DNA of 64,000 nt, from contig NZ_PEOG01000005.1 in NCBI RefSeq assembly GCF_002761755.1, forward strand, positions 62,001-126,000, in the 5' to 3' direction. Shown here in pieces: positions 1-8,057 of this stretch. The stretch's first letter is position 1. Every line of letters starts with the position of its first letter. Made by a program: the position numbers and the translations under genes. A model generated the notes under the pieces. The model made no database searches, was not told where the DNA came from, and saw only the letters and a program-made list of their open reading frames with translations. The stretch is from Roseateles chitinivorans. GTDB lineage: Bacteria; Pseudomonadota; Gammaproteobacteria; Burkholderiales; Burkholderiaceae_C.

Positions 1-510
1 TCCTATGGCGCCAACACCAGCCTGCTGATCGCCGGCGCGAAGGTGCCGACGCCGCTCTCCGGCCTGGCCGGCGGCGCGGCGCAGGCGTCGACGCTGGCCG
101 ATCCACGCTTCAAGGCGGCGATCCTGATCTCCGCGCCGCCGTTCTACGGCGAGGGGGACCCGGCGCCGATCCTCTCCGGCATCGCCATTCCCACGCTGCA
201 CATCAGCGCCACCGCCGACGAGATCACCATCCCCGGCTACTACAGCGGACCGTCGGACCGGGTCGCGCTGTTCGACGCGATCGGCGGGCCGCGCAAGGCG
301 CTGGCGATGTTCAGCGGCGGTTCGCACAGCATCTTCACCGACCGGACGAACACCGGCGGCTTCGAGCTCAATCCGAAGGTCAAGGCCGCGACGCGGGAGC
401 TCAGCCTCGCCTACCTGCGCCTGGTGCTCGACGGCGAGGCAGAGCCGCTGCGCGACTGGCAGCAGCGCCATGGCGCGCTGCTGGCCCGTTGGCAGGCCCC
501 TGGAGGGTAG
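1..510 (+). CDS. alpha/beta hydrolase, C-terminal part (5' end outside window)
   Basis: Open from the first base, so the start lies upstream; about 169 codons are visible. The first codons read SYGANT, the usual surroundings of the catalytic serine (GHSYG elbow) in alpha/beta hydrolases. Two further triad candidates follow: Asp at visible codon 73 (TADEITIP) and His at codon 109 (GGSHSIFTD), in the expected order and spacing. The family includes dienelactone hydrolases, chlorophyllase-like proteins and polyester hydrolases; the substrate cannot be told from this fragment. No lipobox or signal peptide can be judged because the N terminus is missing. It is followed by a gene-free stretch of about 420 bp, so it probably ends its own transcript. 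Confidence 0.75.
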   Translation, partial: SYGANTSLLIAGAKVPTPLSGLAGGAAQASTLADPRFKAAILISAPPFYGEGDPAPILSGIAIPTLHISATADEITIPGYYSGPSDRVALFDAIGGPRKALAMFSGGSHSIFTDRTNTGGFELNPKVKAATRELSLAYLRLVLDGEAEPLRDWQQRHGALLARWQAPGG

Positions 511-928
511 GGCCGGGCGCCCCAAAGGCGGGTGACGGCCTGGCAAGTCCTGACCCCGGCGCCGGTCTCCGGCTTCCCGCGGACAGGCCGGCGGCGCCGG
601 CGAGTACGCTGGCTGCCAGTGGACGTGGCTTTCCCGGTACGCGGCACGTGAGCAGGGACTTGCTTTTCCCGCGCCGCGCCTCTAGCGTTAGGCCCACGTG
701 AGCGGGCGCCAGGGAGCGACCGCGCGAGCAAGCCCTCCCACCGAAGGGCGAAATCCATGCGAGACAGAAGCGAGAGCGGCCCGATCGTCGCAAGCGGCGC
801 GAAAGACGTCCGATGCGCGTAGCACCAAGGGCCCGACTGCAGTGGGGTGGACGCCGGCGAGCTTGTCATCGCTGGAACGCGGCGTCCGCAGGGTTGTACG
901 AACACGGGCCAGAAGGCCCGGACCATCC
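511..928. other. intergenic region, no convincing gene
   Basis: This 418 bp gap lies between the hydrolase and the histidine kinase. It is open in the kinase frame from about 698, but the predicted peptide is Arg/Ala/Ser-rich with no domain, as expected for GC-rich noncoding DNA. I see no tRNA-like fold and no protein motif. The only structure I can point to is the small hairpin at its 3' end (905-920), so the region most likely holds the kinase promoter and leader. Confidence 0.5.
905..920 (+). promoter_or_regulatory. hairpin just ahead of the histidine kinase start
   Basis: Perfect 6 bp inverted repeat CGGGCC-AGAA-GGCCCG, ending 8 nt before the ATG at 929. The only purine-rich, ribosome-binding-like stretch (AGAAGG) lies in its loop and right arm, so the hairpin could limit translation start. 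This is inference from position alone. Confidence 0.35.
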
Positions 929-2353
929 ATGCGCTTGCTGACCTTTCCGGTGGCTGCGGGCCTGTTGCTGGCCGGCTGCGTTGCCTTCGTGGCCACCGCT
1001 TATGGCGAGTACCGCAGCCTGGGCGAGCTGACCCGTCTGGAGGCGGGGCGCGCCCATGCCCTGCGCACCCAGCAGCTGGTCTCGGACCTGAATGGCCTGC
1101 TGATCGACCTGGAAACCGGCACGCGCGGTTTCCTGATCACCGGCGATGCGGCCTTCCTGCAGCCCTACGAGCGCGCCCAGCGCGATCTCGACGCCAGCTA
1201 TGCCCAGCTCAAGGACGCGCTGGCGATCACCGGCGACCGCCAGGATCAGGCCTTCGCGCGACTGGACCGCTTCATCGCCGAACGACGCCGCCAGGTCGAG
1301 AACCAGGTGGCCAACCGCTGGAAGCTGGGCGCCGAAGCGCTGAACGACCGGCAGGCCTATGTCGCGGGCAAGCAGCTGATGGACGAGATCCGGGGCGAGC
1401 TGGCGCGGCTGAAATCGGTGCAGCAACGCCGGATCGACGGCATCGAATCGGCGGTGGCGCTGCAAACCAAGGAAACCACGCTGCTGGCGCAGGTGCTGCC
1501 GCTGGCCGGTGGCGTGCTGGTGGCCGCGGCGATGGCGGCGCTGTGGATCGAGCGCGAGCGGCGCGATCAGGCCGAGCGCGCACTGCGAGACAGCCATGCG
1601 CGGCTCGAGGGTGCCGTCGCCGAGCGGACCCGCGAACTGCGCGAGGCGCTGACCCGCATCCAGAGCTTCGCCGCCGAACTGGACCGCAGCGTGGAGGCCG
1701 AGCGGCGCCGGCTGGCGCGCGAGGTCCACGACCAGCTCGGGCAGCTCGGCACGGCGGCGAAGATGCTCGCGCTGTCAATGGCGCGCAAGATCGCACCGGC
1801 CAAGGAGCCGATGCACGACGAGATGCTCGCCATCGCCGACGAGGTCATCGGCGCCGCGCGCCGCATCGCCAACACGCTGCGACCGCCGCTGCTGGACGAC
1901 TTCGGCTTCGGTGCGGCGGTCCAGCACTATGCGCAGGGCCTGCAGCGGCAGAGCGAGCTGGTCGTCGACCTGGACCTGGCGCCGGACGAGGCGCTCAGCA
2001 GCGAACAGCACAACCAGCTGTTCCGCCTGCTGCAGGAGGCCGCGACCAATGTGCTGCGGCATGCCCAGGCCCACCAGCTGACGATCGAGTCCCGCATCGA
2101 GGACGGCGAATATCGGCTGCGGATCGAGGACGACGGCGTCGGCCCGGGCCAGGTGCGGGCGGATGCGTCGGGCCTGCGGAACATGCGGGAGCGCGCCGTG
2201 CTGGCGGGCGGTGAGCTGGTCTTCGGGCCGGCGCCGCGGCGGGGCACGCGGATCGATGTCCGGGTGCCGCTCGGTGGCGGCGCGGACGAGCGAGACAGCA
2301 CCGGGGAGACCCGGGAGAGCGAGGAGGGTTGGGATGAGGTTTCTGATCGTTGA
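929..2353 (+). CDS. CHASE3-domain sensor histidine kinase (NarL-partner type)
   Basis: A 474-residue membrane histidine kinase. Residues 5-25 form an N-terminal membrane segment, about 30-185 match a CHASE3-type helical extracellular sensor (LETGTRGFLITGD is the typical signature), and about 190-207 are a second membrane segment. A HisKA_3 dimerisation domain follows with the phospho-acceptor His267 in EVHDQLGQLG, then an HATPase domain (DDGVGPG). This layout is that of NarX/DesK-like kinases, which phosphorylate LuxR-type regulators, and the next gene is exactly that. ATG 929 is chosen because the membrane segment begins right there; an in-frame extension to 698 is open but featureless. The 3' end overlaps the regulator by 20 bp. 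Confidence 0.85.
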   Translation: MRLLTFPVAAGLLLAGCVAFVATAYGEYRSLGELTRLEAGRAHALRTQQLVSDLNGLLIDLETGTRGFLITGDAAFLQPYERAQRDLDASYAQLKDALAITGDRQDQAFARLDRFIAERRRQVENQVANRWKLGAEALNDRQAYVAGKQLMDEIRGELARLKSVQQRRIDGIESAVALQTKETTLLAQVLPLAGGVLVAAAMAALWIERERRDQAERALRDSHARLEGAVAERTRELREALTRIQSFAAELDRSVEAERRRLAREVHDQLGQLGTAAKMLALSMARKIAPAKEPMHDEMLAIADEVIGAARRIANTLRPPLLDDFGFGAAVQHYAQGLQRQSELVVDLDLAPDEALSSEQHNQLFRLLQEAATNVLRHAQAHQLTIESRIEDGEYRLRIEDDGVGPGQVRADASGLRNMRERAVLAGGELVFGPAPRRGTRIDVRVPLGGGADERDSTGETRESEEGWDEVSDR

Positions 2354-2972
2354 CGACCATCCGATCATGCGGCTCGGGGTCAAGCAGTTGATCCAGGGCC
2401 ATTGGCCATCGGCAGTGCTCGACGAGGCATCGACCATCGCCGAGGCCCTGCAGCTGGGACAGGCGAACCGGCCGGACGCGCTGGTGCTCGACCTGTCGCT
2501 GCCCGACGCCAGCGGGACCGAGGGCGCCAGCCGCATGCTGCGGGCGCTCAAGGGCGTGCCGGTGCTGGTGCTGAGCCTCAACGCGGAGTCGGCCTACGCG
2601 GCACGGCTGCTGCAGATGGGCGTGTCCGGCTACCTGCCCAAGGACAAGGCGACCGATGAGCTGGTCGTGGCGCTGCAGCGCCTGTTGCAGGGCGGGCGCT
2701 ATGTCACGGCCGCGATGGCGGACCATCTGCTGGGGTTGCTCAGCGGCGCGACGCCGGGCCAGTTGCCGCATGAGCAGCTGTCGGCGCAGGAGCACCGCGT
2801 GATGCTGCTGATCGCCGCGGGCAAGACGCCGGCGGAGATCGCGGAGACGATGCACCTGTCGGCCAAGACGGTCGGGACCTACCGCGCGCGCATCCTCGAG
2901 AAGACCGGTTGGCGCAACAACACCGAGCTCACCAAGTACTGCGTCCAGCATGGGCTGACGGACATCCAGTGA
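2334..2972 (+). CDS. NarL/FixJ-family response regulator
   Basis: A 212-residue two-domain regulator. The receiver domain (residues 1-120) has the acidic pair Asp7/Asp8, phospho-acceptor Asp53 in VLDLSLPD and a Lys in GYLPKDK. The C-terminal LuxR-type helix-turn-helix (about 145-205) contains LSAQEHRVMLLIAAGKTPAEIA and SAKTVGTYR. It overlaps the histidine kinase gene by 20 bp, which implies translational coupling and a cognate pair. The start at 2334 gives a receiver domain beginning MRFLIVDDHP, as in the family. Target genes are unknown; the adjacent receiver/GGDEF-like gene is a natural candidate partner. Confidence 0.9.
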   Translation: MRFLIVDDHPIMRLGVKQLIQGHWPSAVLDEASTIAEALQLGQANRPDALVLDLSLPDASGTEGASRMLRALKGVPVLVLSLNAESAYAARLLQMGVSGYLPKDKATDELVVALQRLLQGGRYVTAAMADHLLGLLSGATPGQLPHEQLSAQEHRVMLLIAAGKTPAEIAETMHLSAKTVGTYRARILEKTGWRNNTELTKYCVQHGLTDIQ

Positions 2973-3127
2973 GCAGCCGGGTGCTGTAGGGGATCGCCCG
3001 ACAAATCCTGCGGACAGGCCCCGACACCAGCATGCGCGGGGCGCTGCTGATGCCGGCGCCGGGCCTCGCGCAAGATGCCGGACAGGCGGTGACAGCCGGT
3101 CGCCGCCCCGATCCGGAGCATCCCTTC

Positions 3128-4012
3128 ATGGACATTTTTCTCGTCGAGGACTCGTCGGCCATCCGCCGCCTCCTGGCACGGCGGCTCGAGGACGTGGCTG
3201 GCGTGCGCGTCGTCGGCGAGGCGGACTCCGCGCCGCAGGCGATCGCGCTCATCGACTGGCTGCAGCCCGACACGGTGCTGCTGGACATGACGCTGCTGGT
3301 GGGCACCGGTGTCGACGTGCTGCGGGCGCTGCGTCACAAGGGGTTCCAGGGCCGGATCCTGATGCTCACCCATCACGCGATGGACGCCTACCGCGACATG
3401 TGCATGCAGGCCGGCGCGGACGGCTTCTACGACAAGGGCAGCGGCCTGGAGTCGCTGTTCGGCGATCTCGACGAACTGCTGCAGAGCGAGCGCGCGACGG
3501 GGCGGCAGACGCGGCCCTCGCCGCTGCTGCGGGACACCGCCACCGGGCTGCTCGGCCAGGTGGCGCTGCTGGAGCGCCTGGACCAGGTGCTGCGCATGGT
3601 CAATGCCGAGGCCGGCCGGGTGGCCGTCACCGTGGTGGTGCTCAAGGGCCTGGAAGCGCTGCTGCGCAGCCAGGGCGTGCAGGCGACGGCGCCGGTGCTG
3701 GTCGAGATCGGCCGGCGGCTGTCGGCTTGCGCCGGTCCGGTCGACCTGCTGGCGCGGCACGCCAACGAGCAGTTCGCGCTGGTGGTCTCGCGCGCCGGTT
3801 CGGCGCAGGAGGCGGAAGCGATGGGCGAGCGCATCCGCGATGCGCTGGCGCAGCCTTTCGACCTCGGCGGCCATCCGGTGCGGCTGGACAGCCATGTCGG
3901 CGTGGCGCTTCACCCCCGCGACGCGATCACCGCGCGCGGCCTGCTGATCCTGGCGGAGGCCCGGGCGCACGGCTTGAGCCTGCCCCAGAAGGGCAGCGCC
4001 GTCGTGCATTGA
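3128..4012 (+). CDS. response regulator with degenerate GGDEF domain
   Basis: A 294-residue protein. Residues 1-120 are a receiver domain with Glu7/Asp8, phospho-site Asp53 (LLDMTLL), a Thr in LMLTHH and a Lys in FYDKGSG. The C-terminal half (about 138-290) has the spacing and hydrophobic pattern of a diguanylate cyclase domain, but where GGDEF should be it reads HANEQFALVV. All the glycines and the metal-binding acids of the motif are lost, so c-di-GMP synthesis is unlikely. A role as a phosphorylation-dependent interaction or nucleotide-sensing module is more plausible (inference). It lies 155 bp after the NarL-type regulator on the same strand and may share its kinase. The start is the ATG giving MDIFLVEDSS. 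Confidence 0.75.
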   Translation: MDIFLVEDSSAIRRLLARRLEDVAGVRVVGEADSAPQAIALIDWLQPDTVLLDMTLLVGTGVDVLRALRHKGFQGRILMLTHHAMDAYRDMCMQAGADGFYDKGSGLESLFGDLDELLQSERATGRQTRPSPLLRDTATGLLGQVALLERLDQVLRMVNAEAGRVAVTVVVLKGLEALLRSQGVQATAPVLVEIGRRLSACAGPVDLLARHANEQFALVVSRAGSAQEAEAMGERIRDALAQPFDLGGHPVRLDSHVGVALHPRDAITARGLLILAEARAHGLSLPQKGSAVVH

Positions 4013-4033
4013 CGGCGCGCGGATCCGGACGAC

Positions 4034-5560
4034 CTAGTCCGGCGCGAAGCCGCGGTCCTTGACGACGGCGTAGCGCGCCATCGTCGCCATGCGCGCGGTC
4101 TCGTGGCGCACGATCGGCTCGGGATAGTCCCGGCCCAGCACCACGCCGCAAGCCGCCAGTTCCGCTGGCCTGGCCAGCCAGGGCGCGTGGATCAGCGCCG
4201 GCGGCAGCCGGGACAGCTGCGGCAGGTAGCGCTTGATGAACTTGCCGTCGGGATCGAATTTCTCGCTCTGGCTCACCGGATTGAAGATGCGGAAGTAGGG
4301 CTGGGCGTCGCAGCCGCTGGACGCCGCCCATTGCCAGCCGCCGTTGTTGGCGGCGAGGTCGAAGTCGATCAGCTTCTCGGCGAAGTAGGCCTCGCCGCGG
4401 CGCCAGTCGATGCCCAGGTCCTTGATCAGGAAGCTGGCGGTGACCATGCGCAGCCGGTTGTGCATGTAGCCGGTCTGGTTGATCTGGTGCATCGCCGCGT
4501 CGACCAGCGGATAGCCGGTGCGGCCCTGGCACCAGGCGTCGAAGTCGGCATCGGCCTCCGGTCCCTCGGCCCAGGCAATGCGGTCGTACTCGGGCCGGAA
4601 GGCCCGCTCCGTCACCTGCGGGTGGTGATGCAGGACCTGGTGGTAGAAATCCCGCCAGATCAGCTCCGACAGCCAGGTCTGGGCGCCGGCGCTGGGGCCG
4701 CTGCTTCCGTAGCCGCGTTGCCAGGCCTCGCGCGCAAGCACGCGGATGGAGATCGTGCCGAAGCGCAGATGGGTGCTCAGGTAGCTGGGGCCCTTGGCGG
4801 CGGGGAAGTCCCGGGTCTCGCCGTAGCGGTCGATGCGCTCGAGGAACTCGTCGAACAGCCGCCGCGCGCCCGCGCTGCCGCCTGAAAGCGCCGCGCTCAG
4901 CTCGGCGGGCTCGAAGCCGATGTCGGCCAGCGTGGGCACGCCCCGACGCGCCGCCACATCGGCACCGGTCGCCAGCCGGGACGCATGGCGCTCCACCGGA
5001 TAGCTGCTGAGGAAGAAGGGCGTGATCTCGCGCAGCCACGCGTTCTTGTAGGGCGTGAAGACGCCGTAAGGCTTGCCGGCACCCGTCAGCAGCTCGGAGC
5101 GCTCGAACACCACATGGTCCTTGAAGCTGTGCACCTCCAGGCCACGGGCCTTCAGCGTGGCGCCGACATCCGCGTCCCGACGCAGCGCGTCGGGCTCGTC
5201 GTCGTGATTGAAGTACAGCGCCTGCACGCCCAGCTCGGCGGCCAGCGCCGGGATCTCTTCGCGCGGCGCGCCGTGCCGAACGATCAGGCCGGCGCCGGGG
5301 GCCAGCGCGGCGAGGTCGGTGTCCAGGACGCGCAGCGCGTCGAGGACGAAGGCCACGCGTCGGTCCGCGCGCGGCAGCGGGTCCAGGATGTCGGTGTCCA
5401 GCACGAAGGCGCAGTAGACCCGGCGGTGCCGCCTGAGCGCGTGGTACAGCGCGGCATGGTCGTCCGCCCGCAGGTCGCGGCGGAACCACACCAGGGCGCT
5501 GTCCGCGCCGTCCGTCGGCGCCGGGGTCCGGGAAGCGGGGGAAGAGGACGTTCGCGTCAT
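4034..5560 (-). CDS. phrB: deoxyribodipyrimidine photolyase
   Basis: A 508-residue DNA photolyase/cryptochrome family protein. The N-terminal antenna domain starts at ALVWFRRDLRADDHAAL, and the C-terminal FAD-binding domain includes WCQGRTGYPLVDAAMHQI, YMHNRLRMVTASFL and NGGWQWAASSG. These are hallmarks of class I CPD photolyases, which use light and FADH- to split cyclobutane pyrimidine dimers. The N terminus carries about 20 extra Ser/Pro/Ala residues before the domain. It is divergent from yqgE with only 35 bp between the starts. The preceding plus-strand gene is convergent, with a 21 bp gap. Confidence 0.92.
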   Translation of the reverse strand: MTRTSSSPASRTPAPTDGADSALVWFRRDLRADDHAALYHALRRHRRVYCAFVLDTDILDPLPRADRRVAFVLDALRVLDTDLAALAPGAGLIVRHGAPREEIPALAAELGVQALYFNHDDEPDALRRDADVGATLKARGLEVHSFKDHVVFERSELLTGAGKPYGVFTPYKNAWLREITPFFLSSYPVERHASRLATGADVAARRGVPTLADIGFEPAELSAALSGGSAGARRLFDEFLERIDRYGETRDFPAAKGPSYLSTHLRFGTISIRVLAREAWQRGYGSSGPSAGAQTWLSELIWRDFYHQVLHHHPQVTERAFRPEYDRIAWAEGPEADADFDAWCQGRTGYPLVDAAMHQINQTGYMHNRLRMVTASFLIKDLGIDWRRGEAYFAEKLIDFDLAANNGGWQWAASSGCDAQPYFRIFNPVSQSEKFDPDGKFIKRYLPQLSRLPPALIHAPWLARPAELAACGVVLGRDYPEPIVRHETARMATMARYAVVKDRGFAPD

Positions 5561-5581
5561 GGGGACGGAGTGTCGGTGAAA

Positions 5582-5587
5582 TAGAAT
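5582..5587 (+). promoter_or_regulatory. -10 hexamer of yqgE (possible leaderless start)
   Basis: TAGAAT ends 8 nt before the ATG at 5596, so a start point 7-9 nt downstream of the hexamer would fall on or next to the start codon. No good -35 is visible. The same spacing recurs at 20557, 43996 and 52567. Confidence 0.55.
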
Positions 5588-5595
5588 CCGCGCCT

Positions 5596-6174
5596 ATGTC
5601 CAAGGAACGCATCGACCTGACCAACCAGTTCCTGATCGCCATGCCGGGCATGGTGGACGAGACCTTTGCCGGCTCCGTCGTCTACCTGTGCGAGCACAAC
5701 GAGAAGGGCGCGCTGGGACTGGTCATCAACAAGCCGATCTCGCTGACCCTGGGCAACCTGTTCGAGAAGGTCGAGCTCGAACTCAACGACGAGGACATGG
5801 CCGCGCGGCCGGTGTTCTTCGGCGGCCCGGTCCAGACCGAGCGCGGCTTCGTGCTGCACGAGCCGCTGGACGAGCAGGGCAATCACTACAACGCGACGCT
5901 CGCCGTGCCTGGCGGGCTCGAGATGACCACCAGCCGCGACGTGCTGGAGGCGCTGTCCAATGGCGCCGGCCCGAAGCGGGTGCTGGTCACGCTGGGCTAC
6001 AGCGGCTGGGCTGCGGGGCAGCTCGAGGAGGAACTGGGCCGCAACGGCTGGATCACCGTCGACGCCACGCCCGAGATCATCTTCGACACGCCCATCGAGG
6101 AGCGCTACGACAAGGCGCTGGCCTTGCTCGGCATCGATCCGCGCATGCTCAGCCAGGAGGCCGGGCACGCATGA
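5596..6174 (+). CDS. yqgE: YqgE/AlgH family protein
   Basis: A 192-residue cytosolic protein of the UPF0301 (YqgE/AlgH) family, recognised by LTNQFLIAMPGMVDETF, GALGLVINKP, FFGGPVQTERGFVLH and VTLGYSGWAAGQLEEEL. The biochemical role is not established. In many proteobacteria it is followed by ruvX, as here, with the stop and next start overlapping as ATGA at 6171-6174. It heads the yqgE-ruvX-pyrR-pyrB-pyrC'-plsC operon, whose members overlap or nearly touch. Confidence 0.92.
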   Translation: MSKERIDLTNQFLIAMPGMVDETFAGSVVYLCEHNEKGALGLVINKPISLTLGNLFEKVELELNDEDMAARPVFFGGPVQTERGFVLHEPLDEQGNHYNATLAVPGGLEMTTSRDVLEALSNGAGPKRVLVTLGYSGWAAGQLEEELGRNGWITVDATPEIIFDTPIEERYDKALALLGIDPRMLSQEAGHA

Positions 6175-6593
6175 ACCCCGGAAGCGCCATGACCATCGCT
6201 TCCCCGTCGTCGATTGTTTCCCCCCTCGGTTTTGATTTCGGTACCAAGCGCCTCGGCGTGGCGACCGGCAACCGGATGCTGGGCAGCGCGCGGGGCTTGC
6301 GCACGATCACCGAGCAGGGCGATGCGCGCTGGGCCGCGATCGCGGCGCTGATCCAGGAGTGGCAGCCGGATGCGCTGGTCATCGGCGTGCCGCGTCATCC
6401 GGACGGCGCCCCGCATGAGATGACTGCCCGCGCGCTCAAGTTCGCCGGGCAGTTGCGCGGCCGCTATCGGCTGCCGGTGATCGAAGTCGACGAACGCTAC
6501 ACCAGCGCGGAAGCCCAGTCCCTGGGCGCGCGCGACCTCGATGCCGCGAGCGCGGCATTGATCCTCGAACAATTCTTCCGGGAACACCCATGA
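6171..6593 (+). CDS. ruvX: RuvX/YqgF, putative pre-16S rRNA nuclease / Holliday-junction-resolvase-like
   Basis: A 140-residue RNase H-fold nuclease. The first catalytic Asp is Asp22 in GFDFGTKRLGVA, followed by VIGVPRHPDG, the conserved Glu in VIEVDERYTSAEA and the C-terminal Asp in LDAASAALIL. Members process the 5' end of 16S rRNA. Translation is coupled to yqgE at one end and pyrR at the other through ATGA overlaps. An alternative in-frame ATG at 6189 would remove six residues; 6171 is preferred for the overlap. Confidence 0.92.
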   Translation: MNPGSAMTIASPSSIVSPLGFDFGTKRLGVATGNRMLGSARGLRTITEQGDARWAAIAALIQEWQPDALVIGVPRHPDGAPHEMTARALKFAGQLRGRYRLPVIEVDERYTSAEAQSLGARDLDAASAALILEQFFREHP

Positions 6594-7090
6594 GCACATT
6601 GCACCTCGATGCGGAAGCGCTCTACGCCGACCTCGCGCGCGGCGTCCAGCGCCTGCTGCAACCCGACTGCGCGCTGGTCGGCATCTGGTCGGGCGGCGCC
6701 TGGCTGGCCGAGCGCCTCCAGCAGGACCTGAAGCTGTCCGGCCAGCACGGCGTCATCTCCAGCGCGCTGCACCGCGACGACTTCGGCAGCAAGGGCATGC
6801 ATGCGAGCGCCGACCACACCAAGCTCCCGTTCGAGGTCGAGGGCCGCCACATCCTGCTGATCGACGACGTGCTCTACACCGGCCGCACCACCCGCGCGGT
6901 CATCAACGAGCTGTTCGACTTCGGCCGCCCCGCCAGCGTGACGCTGGCGGTGCTGGTCGACCGCGGCGGCCGCGAGCTGCCGATCGAGCCGGCGTTCTCG
7001 GCCGCGCGCGTCGCGGTGGCGCCGAACCAGCGGCTGAGCCTCGTCAAGGGCGACGACGGCCGCTTCAGCTTCGACGTGAAGGAGGACTGA
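6590..7090 (+). CDS. pyrR: PyrR, uracil phosphoribosyltransferase / pyr regulator homologue
   Basis: A 166-residue type I phosphoribosyltransferase with the PRPP loop [16 protein letters not shown]. In Bacillus PyrR binds pyr mRNA and also converts uracil plus PRPP to UMP. In betaproteobacteria the gene sits directly before pyrB, as here, but no PyrR-type attenuator is evident in the 4 bp between pyrR and pyrB, so an RNA-binding role is unproven. Starts in an ATGA overlap with ruvX. Confidence 0.92.
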   Translation: MSTLHLDAEALYADLARGVQRLLQPDCALVGIWSGGAWLAERLQQDLKLSGQHGVISSALHRDDFGSKGMHASADHTKLPFEVEGRHILLIDDVLYTGRTTRAVINELFDFGRPASVTLAVLVDRGGRELPIEPAFSAARVAVAPNQRLSLVKGDDGRFSFDVKED

Positions 7091-7094
7091 TCCC

Positions 7095-8057
7095 ATGCTG
7101 AGCAAACGCAATCCGCAGCTGAACAAGCATGGCGAGCTGATCCACCTGCTGTCCACCGAGGGCCTGCCCAAGGCCGTGCTGCACCAGATCCTGGACACGG
7201 CCGGCACCTTCCTGTCGGTCAACGACCGAGAGGTGAAGAAGGTGCCGCTGCTGCGCGGCAAGTCGGTGTTCAACCTGTTCTTCGAGAACAGCACCCGCAC
7301 CCGCACCACCTTCGAGATCGCCGCCAAGCGCCTGTCCGCCGACGTCATCAACCTGGACATCGCCCGCTCCAGCACCGCCAAGGGCGAGACGCTGCTCGAC
7401 ACGGTGGCCAACCTCTCGGCGATGCATGCGGACATGTTCGTCGTGCGCCACAGCGAGTCGGGCGCGCCCTACCTGATCGCGCAGCATTGCGCGCCGCATG
7501 TCCACGTCGTCAACGCCGGCGATGGCCGCCATGCGCATCCGACGCAGGGCCTGCTGGACATGTACACGATCCGTCACTACAAGAAGGACTTCACCAACCT
7601 GACGGTGGCGATCGTCGGCGACATCGTGCATTCGCGGGTCGCGCGCAGCGACATCCATGCGCTCACGACGCTGGGCGTGCCGGAGATCCGCGCGGTCGGA
7701 CCGAAGACGCTGGTGCCGGGCGACCTCAAGGACATGGGCGTGCGGGTCTGCCACGACATGGCCGAGGGCGTGAAGGATGCCGACGTCATCATCATGCTGC
7801 GCCTGCAGAACGAGCGCATGAGCGGCGCGATGCTGCCCAGCGCCGGCGAGTACTTCAAGAGTTTCGGCCTGACGCCCGAGAAGCTGGCGCTGGCCAAGCC
7901 CGATGCGATCGTCATGCATCCGGGTCCGATCAACCGCGGCGTGGAGATCTCCTCCACCGTCGCCGACGGCCAGCACAGCGTGATCCTGCCGCAGGTGACC
8001 TTCGGCATCGCGGTCCGCATGGCCGTCATGTCCATCCTCGCCGGGAACGAAGCATGA
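7095..8057 (+). CDS. pyrB: aspartate carbamoyltransferase catalytic subunit
   Basis: A 320-residue ATCase that condenses carbamoyl phosphate and aspartate, the committed step of pyrimidine synthesis. Visible motifs are the carbamoyl-phosphate loop [16 protein letters not shown], the HPTQGLLDM segment, and MHPGPINRG near the C terminus. No pyrI regulatory subunit is adjacent. Instead the next gene, overlapping by 4 bp, is an inactive-looking dihydroorotase, the arrangement of the PyrB-PyrC' dodecameric ATCases known from Pseudomonas (class A). Confidence 0.95.
   Translation: MLSKRNPQLNKHGELIHLLSTEGLPKAVLHQILDTAGTFLSVNDREVKKVPLLRGKSVFNLFFENSTRTRTTFEIAAKRLSADVINLDIARSSTAKGETLLDTVANLSAMHADMFVVRHSESGAPYLIAQHCAPHVHVVNAGDGRHAHPTQGLLDMYTIRHYKKDFTNLTVAIVGDIVHSRVARSDIHALTTLGVPEIRAVGPKTLVPGDLKDMGVRVCHDMAEGVKDADVIIMLRLQNERMSGAMLPSAGEYFKSFGLTPEKLALAKPDAIVMHPGPINRGVEISSTVADGQHSVILPQVTFGIAVRMAVMSILAGNEA

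Noticed and set aside
698..928. N-terminal extension of the CHASE3 kinase by 77 codons
   Set aside because: Low-complexity, no family similarity, and it would place the first membrane helix internally with no reason.
511..928. tRNA or small RNA gene in the first long gap
   Set aside because: No cloverleaf arms or T-loop consensus found on either strand by eye.
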